A stretch of DNA of 64,000 nt from Streptomyces lavendulae subsp. lavendulae (GCF_002803845.1 NZ_CP024985.1:4340001-4404000); one strand, 5' to 3'; counted from the first letter of the stretch, positions 8,604-18,152 are shown. The notes: generated from the letters alone by a model not told the origin. A program made the numbers and translations.

Positions 8604-10871
8604 GTGGCCGAGGCGGCAGACATCCAAGGGGCGGCTCCCGCCCCTGCCCGGCGCCGGTGGCTGCGGCGGGCGGTCGTCCTGCTGACCGGGACGCCGGTGC
8701 TGGCCGCCCTGATCTATGCCCCTGCCCCGCCGGCCCAGGCCGCCGACGGCTCCGTGGACGTCCAGCTGACCGAGGTTTCCCCCAGCGCTCCCGTCAAGAG
8801 CGACACGCTCACCATCTCGGGCAGCGTGGTCAACAACAGCCGCGAGACGATCAAGGGCGCCCACGTCGGACTGCGGGTCGGACCCATGCTCGGCGACCGC
8901 TCGTCCATCGGCGAGGTGGCCGACCGGAAGGGCTTCCGGCCGGGGGTGGACCCGGGCGAGATCGATTCCGCTTTCGCCGTGAAGTTCGACTCCCTGCCCT
9001 CGAAGGTCGACCAGCAGTTCACGATCAAGGTCCCGGTCAACAAGCTCGACCTGGGCGCGGACGGCGTGTACCAGCTCGGCGTCTCCGTGTCCGGTTCGAC
9101 CGACAGCCGTCCGCACGAGCAGGTCCTGGGCATCCAGCGGACCTTCCTGCCCTGGCAGCCGGACCCGGCCGCGAAGCGCTCCTCCCTCACCTACGTGTGG
9201 CCGCTGGTCTCCACCACTCACGTCACCGCCGAGACCGGCTCGGACGAGGTGCAGACCCCCGTCTTCCTCGACGAATCCCTCGCCGACGAGCTGCGGCCCG
9301 GCGGCCGCCTGGAGCGGATGGTCTCGCTCGGCAAGGACCTCCCCGTCACCTGGGTCATCGACCCGGACCTGCTCACCACGGTCGACGCCATGGCCAAGGG
9401 GTACCGGGTCCGCAGCCCCGACCCCGGCGGCAAGCCGGTGCAGGGCAGGAACAAGGCGCTGGCCGAGCAGTGGCTGAGCTCGCTGGAGACCGCCGTCCAG
9501 GGCAAGAAGGTAGTCGCGCTGCCCTTCGCCGACCCCGACATCGCCTCGCTCGCCCACCGCGGCAAGGACGTCTCCGGCACCCTGGGCCAGCTGCGGCCCG
9601 CCACCGACAAGGCCAAGCAGGCCGTCGAGACGGTGCTGCACGTCACGCCGTCCACCGACTTCTCCTGGCCCGTGGACGGGGCCATCGACCCGTCGATCGT
9701 CAACGTCGCCACGTCGGCCGGCGCGCACAACGTCCTGACCCGCAGCGACAGCCTCCAGGAGACGGGGGCCCTCGGCTACACCCCGAGCGCCGCCCGCCCC
9801 ATCGGCGCGGGCACCACCGCCGTCGTCGCCGACGCCGACCTGTCCACCGCCTTCGACGGCGACATGGCCCGCGCCGGGAACTCCACGCTGGCCGTCCAGC
9901 AGTTCCTCGCCCAGAGCCTCGCCCTCAACCTGCAGAACAGCGAAGAGCCCCGCAGCTACGTGGTCGCGCCCCCGCGCCGGCCCACCGCCAGTCAGGCGGA
10001 GTCGATGGCGACCGCCCTGCGCGGTCTCCAGGCGGCCCGCTGGACCCAGCCCTCCGACCTGGAGGCGGCCGCCTCCGCGAAGCCCGACCCCGGGGCGGCG
10101 ACCCAGGTACCCGGCGCGGGCCAGTACCCCGAGGCGCTGAGCAAGCAGGAACTGCCGGTTTCGGCCTTCGAGCAGATCCGTACGACGCAGAACACCCTCG
10201 ACCACTTCAAGGTCATCCTCACCGCGCCGGACCGCGTCGAGATCCCCTTCGGGAACACCACCAACCGGGAGATGTCGACCTCCTGGCGCGGCCGCCCGGA
10301 CGAGGGCCGTGCCTACCGGGACCAGGTCCAGGAGTATCTGATCGGGCTCACGGACAAGGTCAAGGTCGTCCCCAAGTCGGACGCCACCCTGTCCGGGCAC
10401 AGCGCGACCATCCCGGTCAGCGTCCAGAACAGCCTCGTCCAGGACGTCCACAACCTCGTTCTGCGGGTGAAGTCCGCGAATCCCACCCGTCTGACCATCG
10501 GAGACGGCGGCGAGGACGAGCAGGAGGTCAGCGTCCAGGGGGGCCACAGCCAGACGGTAAAGTTCACCGCCAACGCCACGGCGAGCGGCCCTGTCGAGGT
10601 CACGGCGCGGCTCTTCACCAAGGACGGCGTGCCGTACGGCAAGGAACGCAGGTTCACCGTCGACGCCACCGAGGTCACTCCCACCGTCATGCTCGTCATC
10701 GCGGGCGGTGTGCTCCTCCTGGTCCTGGCGGGCATCAAGATGTACGCCAGCCGCAAGCGCGTCGCCGCGCGCGCGGTCGCCGAGGAGAGCACGCAGCCGA
10801 GTGACGTGTCCACGGACACCGGACCGCAAAGCACCGAGGGGTCCGGGACGAGTGAGACAGTGGACCGTTGA
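8604..10871 (+). CDS. Secreted membrane-anchored protein of the DUF6049 type
   Basis: This 755-residue protein has an N-terminal signal sequence (RRRWLRR, a hydrophobic helix, then AQA). A large extracytoplasmic region rich in beta-type sequence follows, and a C-terminal helix (about residues 695-715, VMLVIAGGVLLLVLAGI) leads to a short basic cytoplasmic tail. It is the counterpart of Rv3909, always found next to the MurJ gene in actinobacteria. A role in envelope assembly with MurJ is inferred from that linkage only. The GTG at 8604 is preferred because GGGCGAG precedes it and the signal peptide follows directly. The gene ends 46 bp before murJ. Confidence 0.85.
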   Translation: MAEAADIQGAAPAPARRRWLRRAVVLLTGTPVLAALIYAPAPPAQAADGSVDVQLTEVSPSAPVKSDTLTISGSVVNNSRETIKGAHVGLRVGPMLGDRSSIGEVADRKGFRPGVDPGEIDSAFAVKFDSLPSKVDQQFTIKVPVNKLDLGADGVYQLGVSVSGSTDSRPHEQVLGIQRTFLPWQPDPAAKRSSLTYVWPLVSTTHVTAETGSDEVQTPVFLDESLADELRPGGRLERMVSLGKDLPVTWVIDPDLLTTVDAMAKGYRVRSPDPGGKPVQGRNKALAEQWLSSLETAVQGKKVVALPFADPDIASLAHRGKDVSGTLGQLRPATDKAKQAVETVLHVTPSTDFSWPVDGAIDPSIVNVATSAGAHNVLTRSDSLQETGALGYTPSAARPIGAGTTAVVADADLSTAFDGDMARAGNSTLAVQQFLAQSLALNLQNSEEPRSYVVAPPRRPTASQAESMATALRGLQAARWTQPSDLEAAASAKPDPGAATQVPGAGQYPEALSKQELPVSAFEQIRTTQNTLDHFKVILTAPDRVEIPFGNTTNREMSTSWRGRPDEGRAYRDQVQEYLIGLTDKVKVVPKSDATLSGHSATIPVSVQNSLVQDVHNLVLRVKSANPTRLTIGDGGEDEQEVSVQGGHSQTVKFTANATASGPVEVTARLFTKDGVPYGKERRFTVDATEVTPTVMLVIAGGVLLLVLAGIKMYASRKRVAARAVAEESTQPSDVSTDTGPQSTEGSGTSETVDR

Positions 10872-10917
10872 GCGATGCCGTGGCCGGTCGGCCTGGGGAC
10901 GATGAGGTGGGGTTGCG

Positions 10918-13092
10918 ATGAACGCGCCGTACGACGGTGACCGCGCGCAGGGCACTGGTGGGCCGACGCCCCCCCAGGGCACTGCTCCGGGCGCTCCGGT
11001 GCCCGGGCAGGTTCCCGCGCCCGCGCCCGCGCCGGACCACGACCCGTATGTCCAGGACGCCTACGACTACGACCCCTACCGGGGGCAGGACCTGTCGGCC
11101 CAGGACCCCGTCGCCGAGGTCCTCTACGACCGGGCCTCGCACCCCCCGCCGCCGCCGGGCACCTACCAGGAGCCCGGTCCGCTCTACGCGGCCCCGCAGG
11201 CCCCCTCGCACGGGCCCGACCCGCGCGTGTGGGCCCAGACCCCGCCGCCCGAGCCCGACGGCCCCTCCCGCCACCTGCCGTACGGCGACCACGCGACGAC
11301 GACGCAGTTCGTCGGGGTGGACTCGCTCATGACGGAGGCCGCGGAGGAGCAGCCGGCGGCCGACGCCTTCACCCACCTCTACCGGGACCAGCAGGCCGCC
11401 CCGGGCACCCCGGCCCAGGAGGCGCCCGTAGCGGCCCCCGCGCCGAGCAAGCCCGCCGGGCGGGCCTCCAGCCTGCTGAAGTCGAGCGCCCTCATGGCGG
11501 CCGGCACGATCGTCTCGCGCATCACCGGCTTCGCCCGCACCCTGGTCATCGCGGGCGCCATCGGCGTCGCCACCCTCAACGACTCCTACCAGGTCGCCAA
11601 CACCCTGCCGACGATGATCTACGTCCTCGTCGGCGGCGGCGCCCTCAACGCCGTCTTCATCCCACAGCTCGTACGCGCCATGAAGAACGACGAGGACGGC
11701 GGCGAGGCCTACGCCAACCGCCTGCTCACCCTCGTCATCACGCTGCTCGGCGCGGTCACCACCGTCTGTGTCCTCGCGGCCCCGCTCTTCATCCGCATGA
11801 TGTCGCCGACCATCGCCGGCGATCCGAAGCGCCTCGACGTCGCCGTGGCCTTCGCCCACTACTGCCTGCCCACGATGTTCTTCATGGGCGTCCACGTGGT
11901 GCTCGGTCAGATCCTCAACGCCCGGGGCCGGTTCGGCGCGATGATGTGGACCCCGGTCCTCAACAACATCGTCGTCATCGCCACCTTCGGCGCCTTCATC
12001 TGGGCCTTCGGCGGGTTCACCGCCTCCGGCGTCTCGGAGGCGACCATCACGGCCGAGGGCGTCCGTCTCCTCGGCATCGGCACCCTGCTAGGCCTCGCGG
12101 TCCAGTCCCTCGCGATGCTGCCCTACCTGCGCGACGCCGGCTTCAAGCCGCGCCTGCGCTTCGACTGGAAGGGCCACGGCCTCGGCAAGGCCGCCGGACT
12201 GGCCAAGTGGACGTTCTTCTTCGTCCTCGCCAACCAGATCGGCCTCGTCGTCGTCACCCAGCTCGCCACCGCGGCCGGCACAGCCGCCGAGAAGCTGGGC
12301 CACGGCGGTACCGGCATCACCGCCTACAACTACGCGCTGCTGCTGTGGCAGATGCCGCAGGCCATCATCACCGTCTCCGTCATGACGGCGGTCCTGCCGC
12401 GCATCTCCCGCTCCGCCCACGACGGTGACGCCGCCGCGGTCCGCGACGACATCTCCTACGGTCTGCGCACCTCGGCCGTCGCCATCGTGCCCTGCGCCTT
12501 CGCCTTCCTCGCGCTCGGCGTCCCGATGGCCACCCTGCTCTACGCCAGCGCAGGCAAGGACGCCGTGAACATCGGCTACGTCCTGATGGCCTTCGGCCTC
12601 GGCCTGATCCCGTACTCCGTCCAGTACGTGGTCCTGCGCGGGTTCTACGCCTACGAGGACACCCGGACCCCCTTCTACAACACCGTCATCGTCGCGGCCG
12701 TCAACGCCGGTGTCTCCGTCCTCGCCTACTTCGTACTGCCCGCCCGCTGGGCGGTCGTGGGCATGGCCGCCGCGTACGGCCTCGGCTACGTGGTCGGCGT
12801 CGGCGTGGCCTGGCGGCGCCTCAAGACCCGTCTCGGCGGCGACCTCGACGGCGCCCACGTGATGCGGACCTACACCCGGCTGATCGGTGCGTGCGTGCCG
12901 GCCGCCGCGGTGGCGGGCGGCGTCGCCTACGGCATCACCCACTGGCTGGGCAGCGGAGCCGTCGGTTCCCTCATCTCCCTGGTCGGCGGCGGCATCGCGC
13001 TCGGCGCGGTCTTCCTGATCGCCGCGAAGCGGATGAGGATCGAAGAGCTCAACTCCATGGTCGGAATGGTCCGCGGACGACTGGGCCGCTGA
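10918..13092 (+). CDS. murJ: Lipid II flippase MurJ (MviN/MOP family)
   Basis: MurJ moves lipid II across the membrane for peptidoglycan synthesis. The 724-residue product has a long Pro/Asp/Tyr-rich, probably disordered cytoplasmic N-terminus (about 180 residues). A MOP-fold membrane core follows: SSALMAAGTIVSRITGFARTL is the conserved first helix, with about 14 helices to the end. The ATG is preceded by GAGGTGGGG. In M. tuberculosis the flippase is fused to a pseudokinase and a galactose-binding-like domain; here that part is the separate next gene, 126 bp downstream. Confidence 0.95.
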   Translation: MNAPYDGDRAQGTGGPTPPQGTAPGAPVPGQVPAPAPAPDHDPYVQDAYDYDPYRGQDLSAQDPVAEVLYDRASHPPPPPGTYQEPGPLYAAPQAPSHGPDPRVWAQTPPPEPDGPSRHLPYGDHATTTQFVGVDSLMTEAAEEQPAADAFTHLYRDQQAAPGTPAQEAPVAAPAPSKPAGRASSLLKSSALMAAGTIVSRITGFARTLVIAGAIGVATLNDSYQVANTLPTMIYVLVGGGALNAVFIPQLVRAMKNDEDGGEAYANRLLTLVITLLGAVTTVCVLAAPLFIRMMSPTIAGDPKRLDVAVAFAHYCLPTMFFMGVHVVLGQILNARGRFGAMMWTPVLNNIVVIATFGAFIWAFGGFTASGVSEATITAEGVRLLGIGTLLGLAVQSLAMLPYLRDAGFKPRLRFDWKGHGLGKAAGLAKWTFFFVLANQIGLVVVTQLATAAGTAAEKLGHGGTGITAYNYALLLWQMPQAIITVSVMTAVLPRISRSAHDGDAAAVRDDISYGLRTSAVAIVPCAFAFLALGVPMATLLYASAGKDAVNIGYVLMAFGLGLIPYSVQYVVLRGFYAYEDTRTPFYNTVIVAAVNAGVSVLAYFVLPARWAVVGMAAAYGLGYVVGVGVAWRRLKTRLGGDLDGAHVMRTYTRLIGACVPAAAVAGGVAYGITHWLGSGAVGSLISLVGGGIALGAVFLIAAKRMRIEELNSMVGMVRGRLGR

Positions 13093-13218
13093 TGCGAAGA
13101 CCCGTTGACGGAACCGACCCCGATCGCGTGTCGTGCAGAGCGCCGGACTGTGGGCACAATTGGCATGGCTTCGCAGACTGGCCGACAGCGCGCAACGGAT
13201 GGGGAGGCAGGGACGACG

Positions 13219-14937
13219 GTGGCGGAACGTAGCACGGCTGCCGTCGACGTGGCCGACAACAGCGGCGAGCAGCCGCTGACCGCACACGCGGTCAAGGCCA
13301 CGGCCGACGGGGTGGACACCCAGAACGGACGAGCCGCGGACGGACCCATGCCCGAGAAGGACGGCGAACGCAGAAGTGCGGCCACGGCCGCACCCGAACT
13401 CCACAGCGGCCACAAGCTGGCGAGGCGCTACCGGCTGGAGGAGTGCGTCACCCGTCTGGACGGATTCAGCAGCTGGCGGGCGATGGACGAGAAGCTCCGC
13501 CGCGCCGTGGGCGTCCACCTGCTCCCGGCCGACCACCCCCGGGCCCGCACCGTACTGGCCGCCGCCCGCTCCTCCGCCCTGCTCGGCGACCCCCGGTTCG
13601 TCCAGGTCCTCGACGCCGTGGAGGAGAACGACCTCGTCTACGTCGTCCACGAGTGGCTGCCCGACGCCACCGAGCTCACCGCCCTCCTCGCGGCCGGCCC
13701 GCTGGAGCCCCACGAGGCCTACCAGCTGGTCAGCCAGATCTCCCAGGCCATGGCCGCCGCCCACCGCGAGGGCCTGGCCCACCTGCGCCTGACGCCCAGC
13801 GCGATACTGCGCACCTCCACCGGCCAGTACCGCATCCGCGGCCTCGCCGTGAACGCCGCCCTGCGCGGCATCACGAGCGAGACCCCGCAGCGGGCGGACA
13901 CCGAGGCGATCGGCGCACTGCTGTACGCCGCCCTCACCCAGCGCTGGCCGTACGAGGACGACGCCTACGGCCTGCGCGGCCTGCCCAAGGGCGTCGGCCT
14001 GCTCGCCCCCGACCAGGTCCGCGCCGGTGTCCACCGGGGCCTCGGCGAGCTCGCCATGCGCGCCCTCGCCAACGACGGCGCCACCGCGTCCCGTCAGGAG
14101 CCCGCCTGCACCACGCCGGAGGAGCTCTCCAAGGCCGTGGCCGCGATGCCCCGCATCCGGCCGCCCGAGCCCGCCTTCACGGCCCCTCCGGAGTACCAGC
14201 AGACCACCTACCAGCAGGGCAGCTACGGCCGCCAGGCCCCCGTCGGCATGCCCACGGCACCGGTCTCGGTGCCCCTGCCCCCGCCGCCCCCGCTGCAGAG
14301 CCGCACGGGCCGCGCCCTCAAGTGGAGCGTCGCCGCCCTCCTGATCGCCGCCCTCGGCCTGGGCAGTTGGCAGCTCGCGGACACCCTCCTCGACCGCGGC
14401 AAGCAGGGCACCGGCGAAACCACGCACACCGAGCAGCAGAAGTCGGACGACAGCCCGGAGAAGAAGGACCCCGTCCCGCTCTCGATCAAGGGGGCCGCGG
14501 AGTACTACCCCGACGGCACCCCGCAGAACGAGGACGGCGTCTCCAAGACCCTGGACGGGGACTCCTCGACCTACTGGCGCACCAAGAGCTTCGTCGACGG
14601 ACCCGTGCTCAAGATCAAGGACGGTGTCGGGATCATCTACGACCTCGGTTCCGAGCAAGAGGTCAGCGCCGCTTCGATAGGGCTGAGGTTCTCGGGGGAC
14701 CACACCACGCTGGCGCTGTACGCGACCGACTCCATGCACCCGGCCAAGCCGGTCAAGGAACCGAAGAAGATCGCGGGCACGACGACGAACGACACCACGG
14801 TGAACCTGAGCGCGGAGAAGCCGGTCAAGACGCGCTACGTGCTGCTGTGGATCACCGCCATGCCGAAGGCGCCCTACGACGACTTCAGCAGCGCCGGCTA
14901 CAAGCAGGGCATCACGGACGTGAAGTTCAAGGGCTGA
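13219..14937 (+). CDS. Membrane pseudokinase with C-terminal galactose-binding-like domain (split counterpart of the mycobacterial MviN C-terminus)
   Basis: The 572-residue protein has a disordered N-terminus and a Ser/Thr-kinase-like domain (about 64-320). The catalytic residues are missing: the VAIK lysine position reads VGVHLL, HRD-K-N is replaced by HLRLTPSAI, and DFG by RGL. A Pro-rich stretch, one membrane helix (about 369-386) and an extracytoplasmic F5/8-type C domain (about 424-572, with LDGDSSTYW) follow. In M. tuberculosis the equivalent MviN segment is a pseudokinase that, when phosphorylated, recruits FhaA. The GTG at 13219 follows GGAGGCAGGGA; an upstream in-frame start at 13105 has no support. 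Confidence 0.88.
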   Translation: MAERSTAAVDVADNSGEQPLTAHAVKATADGVDTQNGRAADGPMPEKDGERRSAATAAPELHSGHKLARRYRLEECVTRLDGFSSWRAMDEKLRRAVGVHLLPADHPRARTVLAAARSSALLGDPRFVQVLDAVEENDLVYVVHEWLPDATELTALLAAGPLEPHEAYQLVSQISQAMAAAHREGLAHLRLTPSAILRTSTGQYRIRGLAVNAALRGITSETPQRADTEAIGALLYAALTQRWPYEDDAYGLRGLPKGVGLLAPDQVRAGVHRGLGELAMRALANDGATASRQEPACTTPEELSKAVAAMPRIRPPEPAFTAPPEYQQTTYQQGSYGRQAPVGMPTAPVSVPLPPPPPLQSRTGRALKWSVAALLIAALGLGSWQLADTLLDRGKQGTGETTHTEQQKSDDSPEKKDPVPLSIKGAAEYYPDGTPQNEDGVSKTLDGDSSTYWRTKSFVDGPVLKIKDGVGIIYDLGSEQEVSAASIGLRFSGDHTTLALYATDSMHPAKPVKEPKKIAGTTTNDTTVNLSAEKPVKTRYVLLWITAMPKAPYDDFSSAGYKQGITDVKFKG

Positions 14938-14963
14938 CGCACGCCAGGGGAGGGGGCTCACCG

Positions 14964-15674
14964 TTGGACGAAGCCGCGGCCGACGACCGCAGCGACCAGG
15001 AACTCCTGGCGTCGCACGTCGACGGTGACCCCCACGCCTTCGGTGAGCTCGTACGCCGCCACCGCGACCGGCTGTGGGCCGTCGCGCTGCGCACCCTCGG
15101 CGACCGGGAGGAGGCCGCCGACGCCGTCCAGGACGCGCTCGTCTCCGCCTACCGGGCCGCGCACACCTTCCGCGGCGACTCCGCCGTGACCACCTGGCTG
15201 CACCGGATCACCGTCAACGCCTGCCTCGACCGCGCCCGCAAGGCAGCCTCCCGTCGGACCTCGCCGCTCGACGACACGGATCGGCTGGAGCGCCTTCTGG
15301 AGCCGCACGAGTCCGCCGAGGCCCCCGCGGAGCGCCAGGACCTCCACCGCCAGCTCCTGGCCGCCCTCGGCACCCTCCCGGCCGATCAGCGGGCCGCGCT
15401 CGTCCTCGTCGACATGCAGGGATACCCCGTAGCGGAGGCCGCCCGGGTCCTCGGCGTACCCTCCGGCACCGTGAAGAGCCGGTGCGCGCGGGGCCGGGCG
15501 AAACTCCTCCCGATGCTCACTCATCTGCGCACGAATGCCGGGGATAACACCGCCGCCGAGCGGGGAAGGAACCGGACGCCGGGGACGTCCGTCCCATCAG
15601 CGGCAGATTCCAGGGATTCCGGGCCGAGGGATCCGGACCCAGACGTTGTGAAGGACGGAGGTGGACGACCGTGA
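14964..15674 (+). CDS. sigM: ECF RNA polymerase sigma factor, SigM-like
   Basis: This 236-residue group 4 sigma factor has region 2 (FGELVRRHRDRLWAVALRTL with DAVQDALV) and region 4 (LPADQRAALVLVDMQGYPVAEAARVLGVPSGTVKSR), plus a non-conserved tail of about 55 residues. The start is a TTG at 14964 with an ideal GGGGAGGGGG eight bases upstream; no ATG or GTG fits as well. It lies in the same position as sigM (Rv3911) between mviN and trxB2. Its stop overlaps the anti-sigma start (GTGA), implying coupled translation. Confidence 0.92.
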   Translation: MDEAAADDRSDQELLASHVDGDPHAFGELVRRHRDRLWAVALRTLGDREEAADAVQDALVSAYRAAHTFRGDSAVTTWLHRITVNACLDRARKAASRRTSPLDDTDRLERLLEPHESAEAPAERQDLHRQLLAALGTLPADQRAALVLVDMQGYPVAEAARVLGVPSGTVKSRCARGRAKLLPMLTHLRTNAGDNTAAERGRNRTPGTSVPSAADSRDSGPRDPDPDVVKDGGGRP

Positions 15675-16651
15675 CCCCGACGACCGGCACTGCCGACACG
15701 ATCCGGCACCCGGAGGTCTCCGAGATCTCCGACCTGACCGAAGGGCTGCTCTCCCCGTCCCGGACCGCCGAAGTGCGCCGGCACCTCGACGACTGTGCCC
15801 TCTGCGCCGACGTCCGTGCCTCCCTCGACGAGATCCGGTCCCTCCTCGGCACCCTCCCGGGGCCGCCCCGGATGCCCTCCGCCGTCGCGGGACGCATCGA
15901 CGCCGCGTTGGCCGCCGAGGCGCTCCTCGATGCCACCGCCTCCCGCGCCGCCACACCCGCCCCCGAACCCCGCGCCGATGTCGACGCCGGAACCGAGGCC
16001 GAGGCCGAGGCCGAGGCCGGTCCGGACGCCGGTGGCGGTGTTTCACGTGAAACACCGCCGCCCACGCCCGGCCGGACCGGGGCCCTGCGGCCCTCCGGTC
16101 ACCCGTCCGGCCCAACCGGTCCGGGCCGCCGCCGCGCGCGCCGGCGGATCGCCGTCCTCGCGGGCCTGACGGGAGCGGCCGCCTGCGTACTCGGCCTCTA
16201 CCTGTTCGGCGGCCTCACCGGCACCGGCTCCCACGACAACGCCACCCACGCACCGGCCAGCGCCGCCGCCCGGTCCGCGGAGACCGGCGGGTACACCGCC
16301 CAGGGGCTCCGGGGGAACGTCCAGCGGCTCCTCGCCACGGCGAGCCAGGGGCAGACCAACAAGACGATGGGGCTGGACACCACCTCCCCCGAGCAGGCCC
16401 CCTCCGACCGGCAGGCAGCGCCGGCGACCGCGCCGGTCCCCCCGTGCGTCCAGCGGTCCACCGGCCGTGCCGAGGCCCCGCTCGCCTCGGAGCGCGGCAG
16501 CTACGAGGGCACGCCCGTCTACCTCCTCGTCCTTCCGCATCCGGGTGACCCGTCCCTCGCGGACGCCTACCTCGTACCCGCCGGCTGCGGCGACGATCCG
16601 GCGCAGGCGCCCGGAAAGCCTCTTCTGACCAGCACCTATCCCCGTAACTGA
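15671..16651 (+). CDS. Zinc-type (ZAS) membrane anti-sigma factor
   Basis: The 326-residue protein has an N-terminal anti-sigma domain with the H-x3-C-x2-C motif (RRHLDDCALCADV, about residues 36-48). A long, low-complexity Glu/Ala-rich linker, one membrane helix (about 158-180) and an extracytoplasmic C-terminal domain with two separated cysteines follow. It overlaps the sigma gene by four bases and should inhibit it at the membrane. A perfect parS (16040-16053) is embedded in the linker, read as VSRET. M. tuberculosis has an equivalent gene (Rv3912) here. The signal that releases the sigma factor is unknown. Confidence 0.88.
   Translation: MTPTTGTADTIRHPEVSEISDLTEGLLSPSRTAEVRRHLDDCALCADVRASLDEIRSLLGTLPGPPRMPSAVAGRIDAALAAEALLDATASRAATPAPEPRADVDAGTEAEAEAEAGPDAGGGVSRETPPPTPGRTGALRPSGHPSGPTGPGRRRARRRIAVLAGLTGAAACVLGLYLFGGLTGTGSHDNATHAPASAAARSAETGGYTAQGLRGNVQRLLATASQGQTNKTMGLDTTSPEQAPSDRQAAPATAPVPPCVQRSTGRAEAPLASERGSYEGTPVYLLVLPHPGDPSLADAYLVPAGCGDDPAQAPGKPLLTSTYPRN
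16040..16053. other. parS: parS site 3 (perfect, inside the anti-sigma gene)
   Basis: GTTTCACGTGAAAC within a 26-bp perfect palindrome (16034-16059). It is read in frame as VSRET in the disordered linker of the anti-sigma factor. Confidence 0.95.
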
Positions 16652-16702
16652 CGGATTCGGGAGCTGTACCGGGCACGTTCACGGCCCGAGGCGGATCTGA
16701 GG

Positions 16703-16728
16703 GGAATGCTCGCGCCGTAGGATCCGTT
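16703..16728 (+). promoter_or_regulatory. SigR-type promoter of trxBA
   Basis: GGAAT (16703-16707), 18 bp, then GTT (16726-16728) matches exactly the GGAAT-N18-GTT consensus of the thiol-oxidative-stress sigma factor SigR. It lies about 70 bp upstream of the trxB start. trxBA is a known SigR target in S. coelicolor. Confidence 0.8.
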
Positions 16729-16797
16729 GGGTGGGGTGAGAGTCCGCACCGGCCCCCGGTAGGCACCCAGAAGTCCGCAGAGACGAGGAAAGAACCC

Positions 16798-17757
16798 GTG
16801 AGCGACGTACGAAACGTGATCATCATCGGCTCCGGGCCGGCCGGTTACACGGCCGCCCTGTACACCGCACGCGCTTCGCTCAACCCGCTGGTCTTCGAAG
16901 GCGCCGTCACCGCCGGTGGCGCGCTGATGAACACCACCGAGGTCGAGAACTTCCCCGGCTTCCAGGACGGGATCATGGGCCCGGACCTCATGGACAACAT
17001 GCGCGGCCAGGCGGAGCGCTTCGGTGCCGAGCTGGTCCCGGACGACGTCGTCTCCGTGGACCTCACCGGGGAGATCAAGACCGTCACCGACACCGCCGGC
17101 ACGGTGCACCGCGCCAAGGCCGTCATCGTCACCACCGGTTCCCAGCACCGCAAGCTCGGTCTGCCCAACGAGGACACCCTCTCGGGCCGCGGTGTCTCCT
17201 GGTGCGCCACCTGCGACGGGTTCTTCTTCAAGGACCAGGACATCGCCGTGGTCGGCGGCGGCGACACCGCGATGGAGGAGGCGACCTTCCTCTCGCGGTT
17301 CGCCAAGTCGGTCACCATCGTCCACCGCCGTGACAGCCTGCGCGCCTCCAAGGCCATGCAGGACCGCGCCTTCGCCGACCCGAAGATCTCCTTCGCCTGG
17401 GACAGCGAGGTCGCCGAGATCCACGGCGAGCAGAAGCTCTCCGGCCTCACGCTGCGCAACACCAAGACCGGTGAGACCTCCGAGCTGCCCGTGACCGGCC
17501 TCTTCATCGCCGTCGGCCACGACCCGCGCACCGAGCTCTTCACCGGCCAGCTCGACCTGGACGACGAGGGCTACCTCAAGGTGGACGCGCCTTCCACGCG
17601 TACCAACGTCACGGGTGTCTTCGGCGCCGGCGACGTCGTGGACCACACCTACCGTCAGGCGATCACGGCGGCCGGCACCGGCTGCTCCGCCGCTCTCGAC
17701 GCCGAGCGGTTCCTCGCCGCCCTCGCGGACGCCGAGCACGCGACCGCGACCGTCTGA
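16798..17757 (+). CDS. trxB: Thioredoxin-disulfide reductase
   Basis: This 319-residue FAD- and NADPH-dependent enzyme reduces thioredoxin. The FAD-binding GSGPAGYTAALY motif is at the N-terminus, the redox-active WCATCDG (CxxC) lies at about 137-143, and the NADPH-binding VVGGGDTAMEEA follows. The C-terminal FAD motif with GAGDVVD is also present. The GTG start is preceded by GAGGAAAG. It is 49 bp upstream of trxA in an operon with a SigR-type promoter, which fits disulfide-stress induction. Confidence 0.97.
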   Translation: MSDVRNVIIIGSGPAGYTAALYTARASLNPLVFEGAVTAGGALMNTTEVENFPGFQDGIMGPDLMDNMRGQAERFGAELVPDDVVSVDLTGEIKTVTDTAGTVHRAKAVIVTTGSQHRKLGLPNEDTLSGRGVSWCATCDGFFFKDQDIAVVGGGDTAMEEATFLSRFAKSVTIVHRRDSLRASKAMQDRAFADPKISFAWDSEVAEIHGEQKLSGLTLRNTKTGETSELPVTGLFIAVGHDPRTELFTGQLDLDDEGYLKVDAPSTRTNVTGVFGAGDVVDHTYRQAITAAGTGCSAALDAERFLAALADAEHATATV

Positions 17758-17806
17758 TCCCCGCTCCATCCCCACACCCCACACCCCGTATCAAGAGGAG
17801 GCCGCT

Positions 17807-18142
17807 GTGGCTCTCAAGACCGTGACCGACGCCGACTTCGACGCTGAGGTCCTGGCCAGCGACAAGCCCGTCCTGGTGGACTTCTGGGCCGAGTGGTGCG
17901 GCCCGTGCCGCCAGATCGCGCCGTCCCTGGAGGCCATCGCGGCGGAGTACGGCGACCAGATCGAGATCGTCAAGCTCAACATCGACCAGAACCCGGCGAC
18001 GGCCGCCCGCTACGGCGTGATGTCCATCCCGACCCTGAACGTCTACCAGGGCGGCGAGGTCGCCAAGACCATCGTCGGTGCCAAGCCGAAGGCCGCGATC
18101 CTGCGCGACCTCTCCGACTTCGTCGAGGTCAAGGCCGTCTGA
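17807..18142 (+). CDS. trxA: Thioredoxin
   Basis: This 111-residue cytoplasmic disulfide reductant has the active site WCGPC (about residues 30-34) and the cis-proline segment SIPTLNVY. AAGAGGAGG precedes the GTG start. It is cotranscribed with trxB. Ten bases after its stop lies a parS site fused to the terminator hairpin. Confidence 0.97.
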   Translation: MALKTVTDADFDAEVLASDKPVLVDFWAEWCGPCRQIAPSLEAIAAEYGDQIEIVKLNIDQNPATAARYGVMSIPTLNVYQGGEVAKTIVGAKPKAAILRDLSDFVEVKAV

Positions 18143-18152
18143 CCCGCGCCGT

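Noticed and set aside
12088..14961. 957-codon minus-strand frame across murJ and the pseudokinase gene
   Set aside because: It spans two well-supported genes in antisense and gives a low-complexity product without family resemblance.
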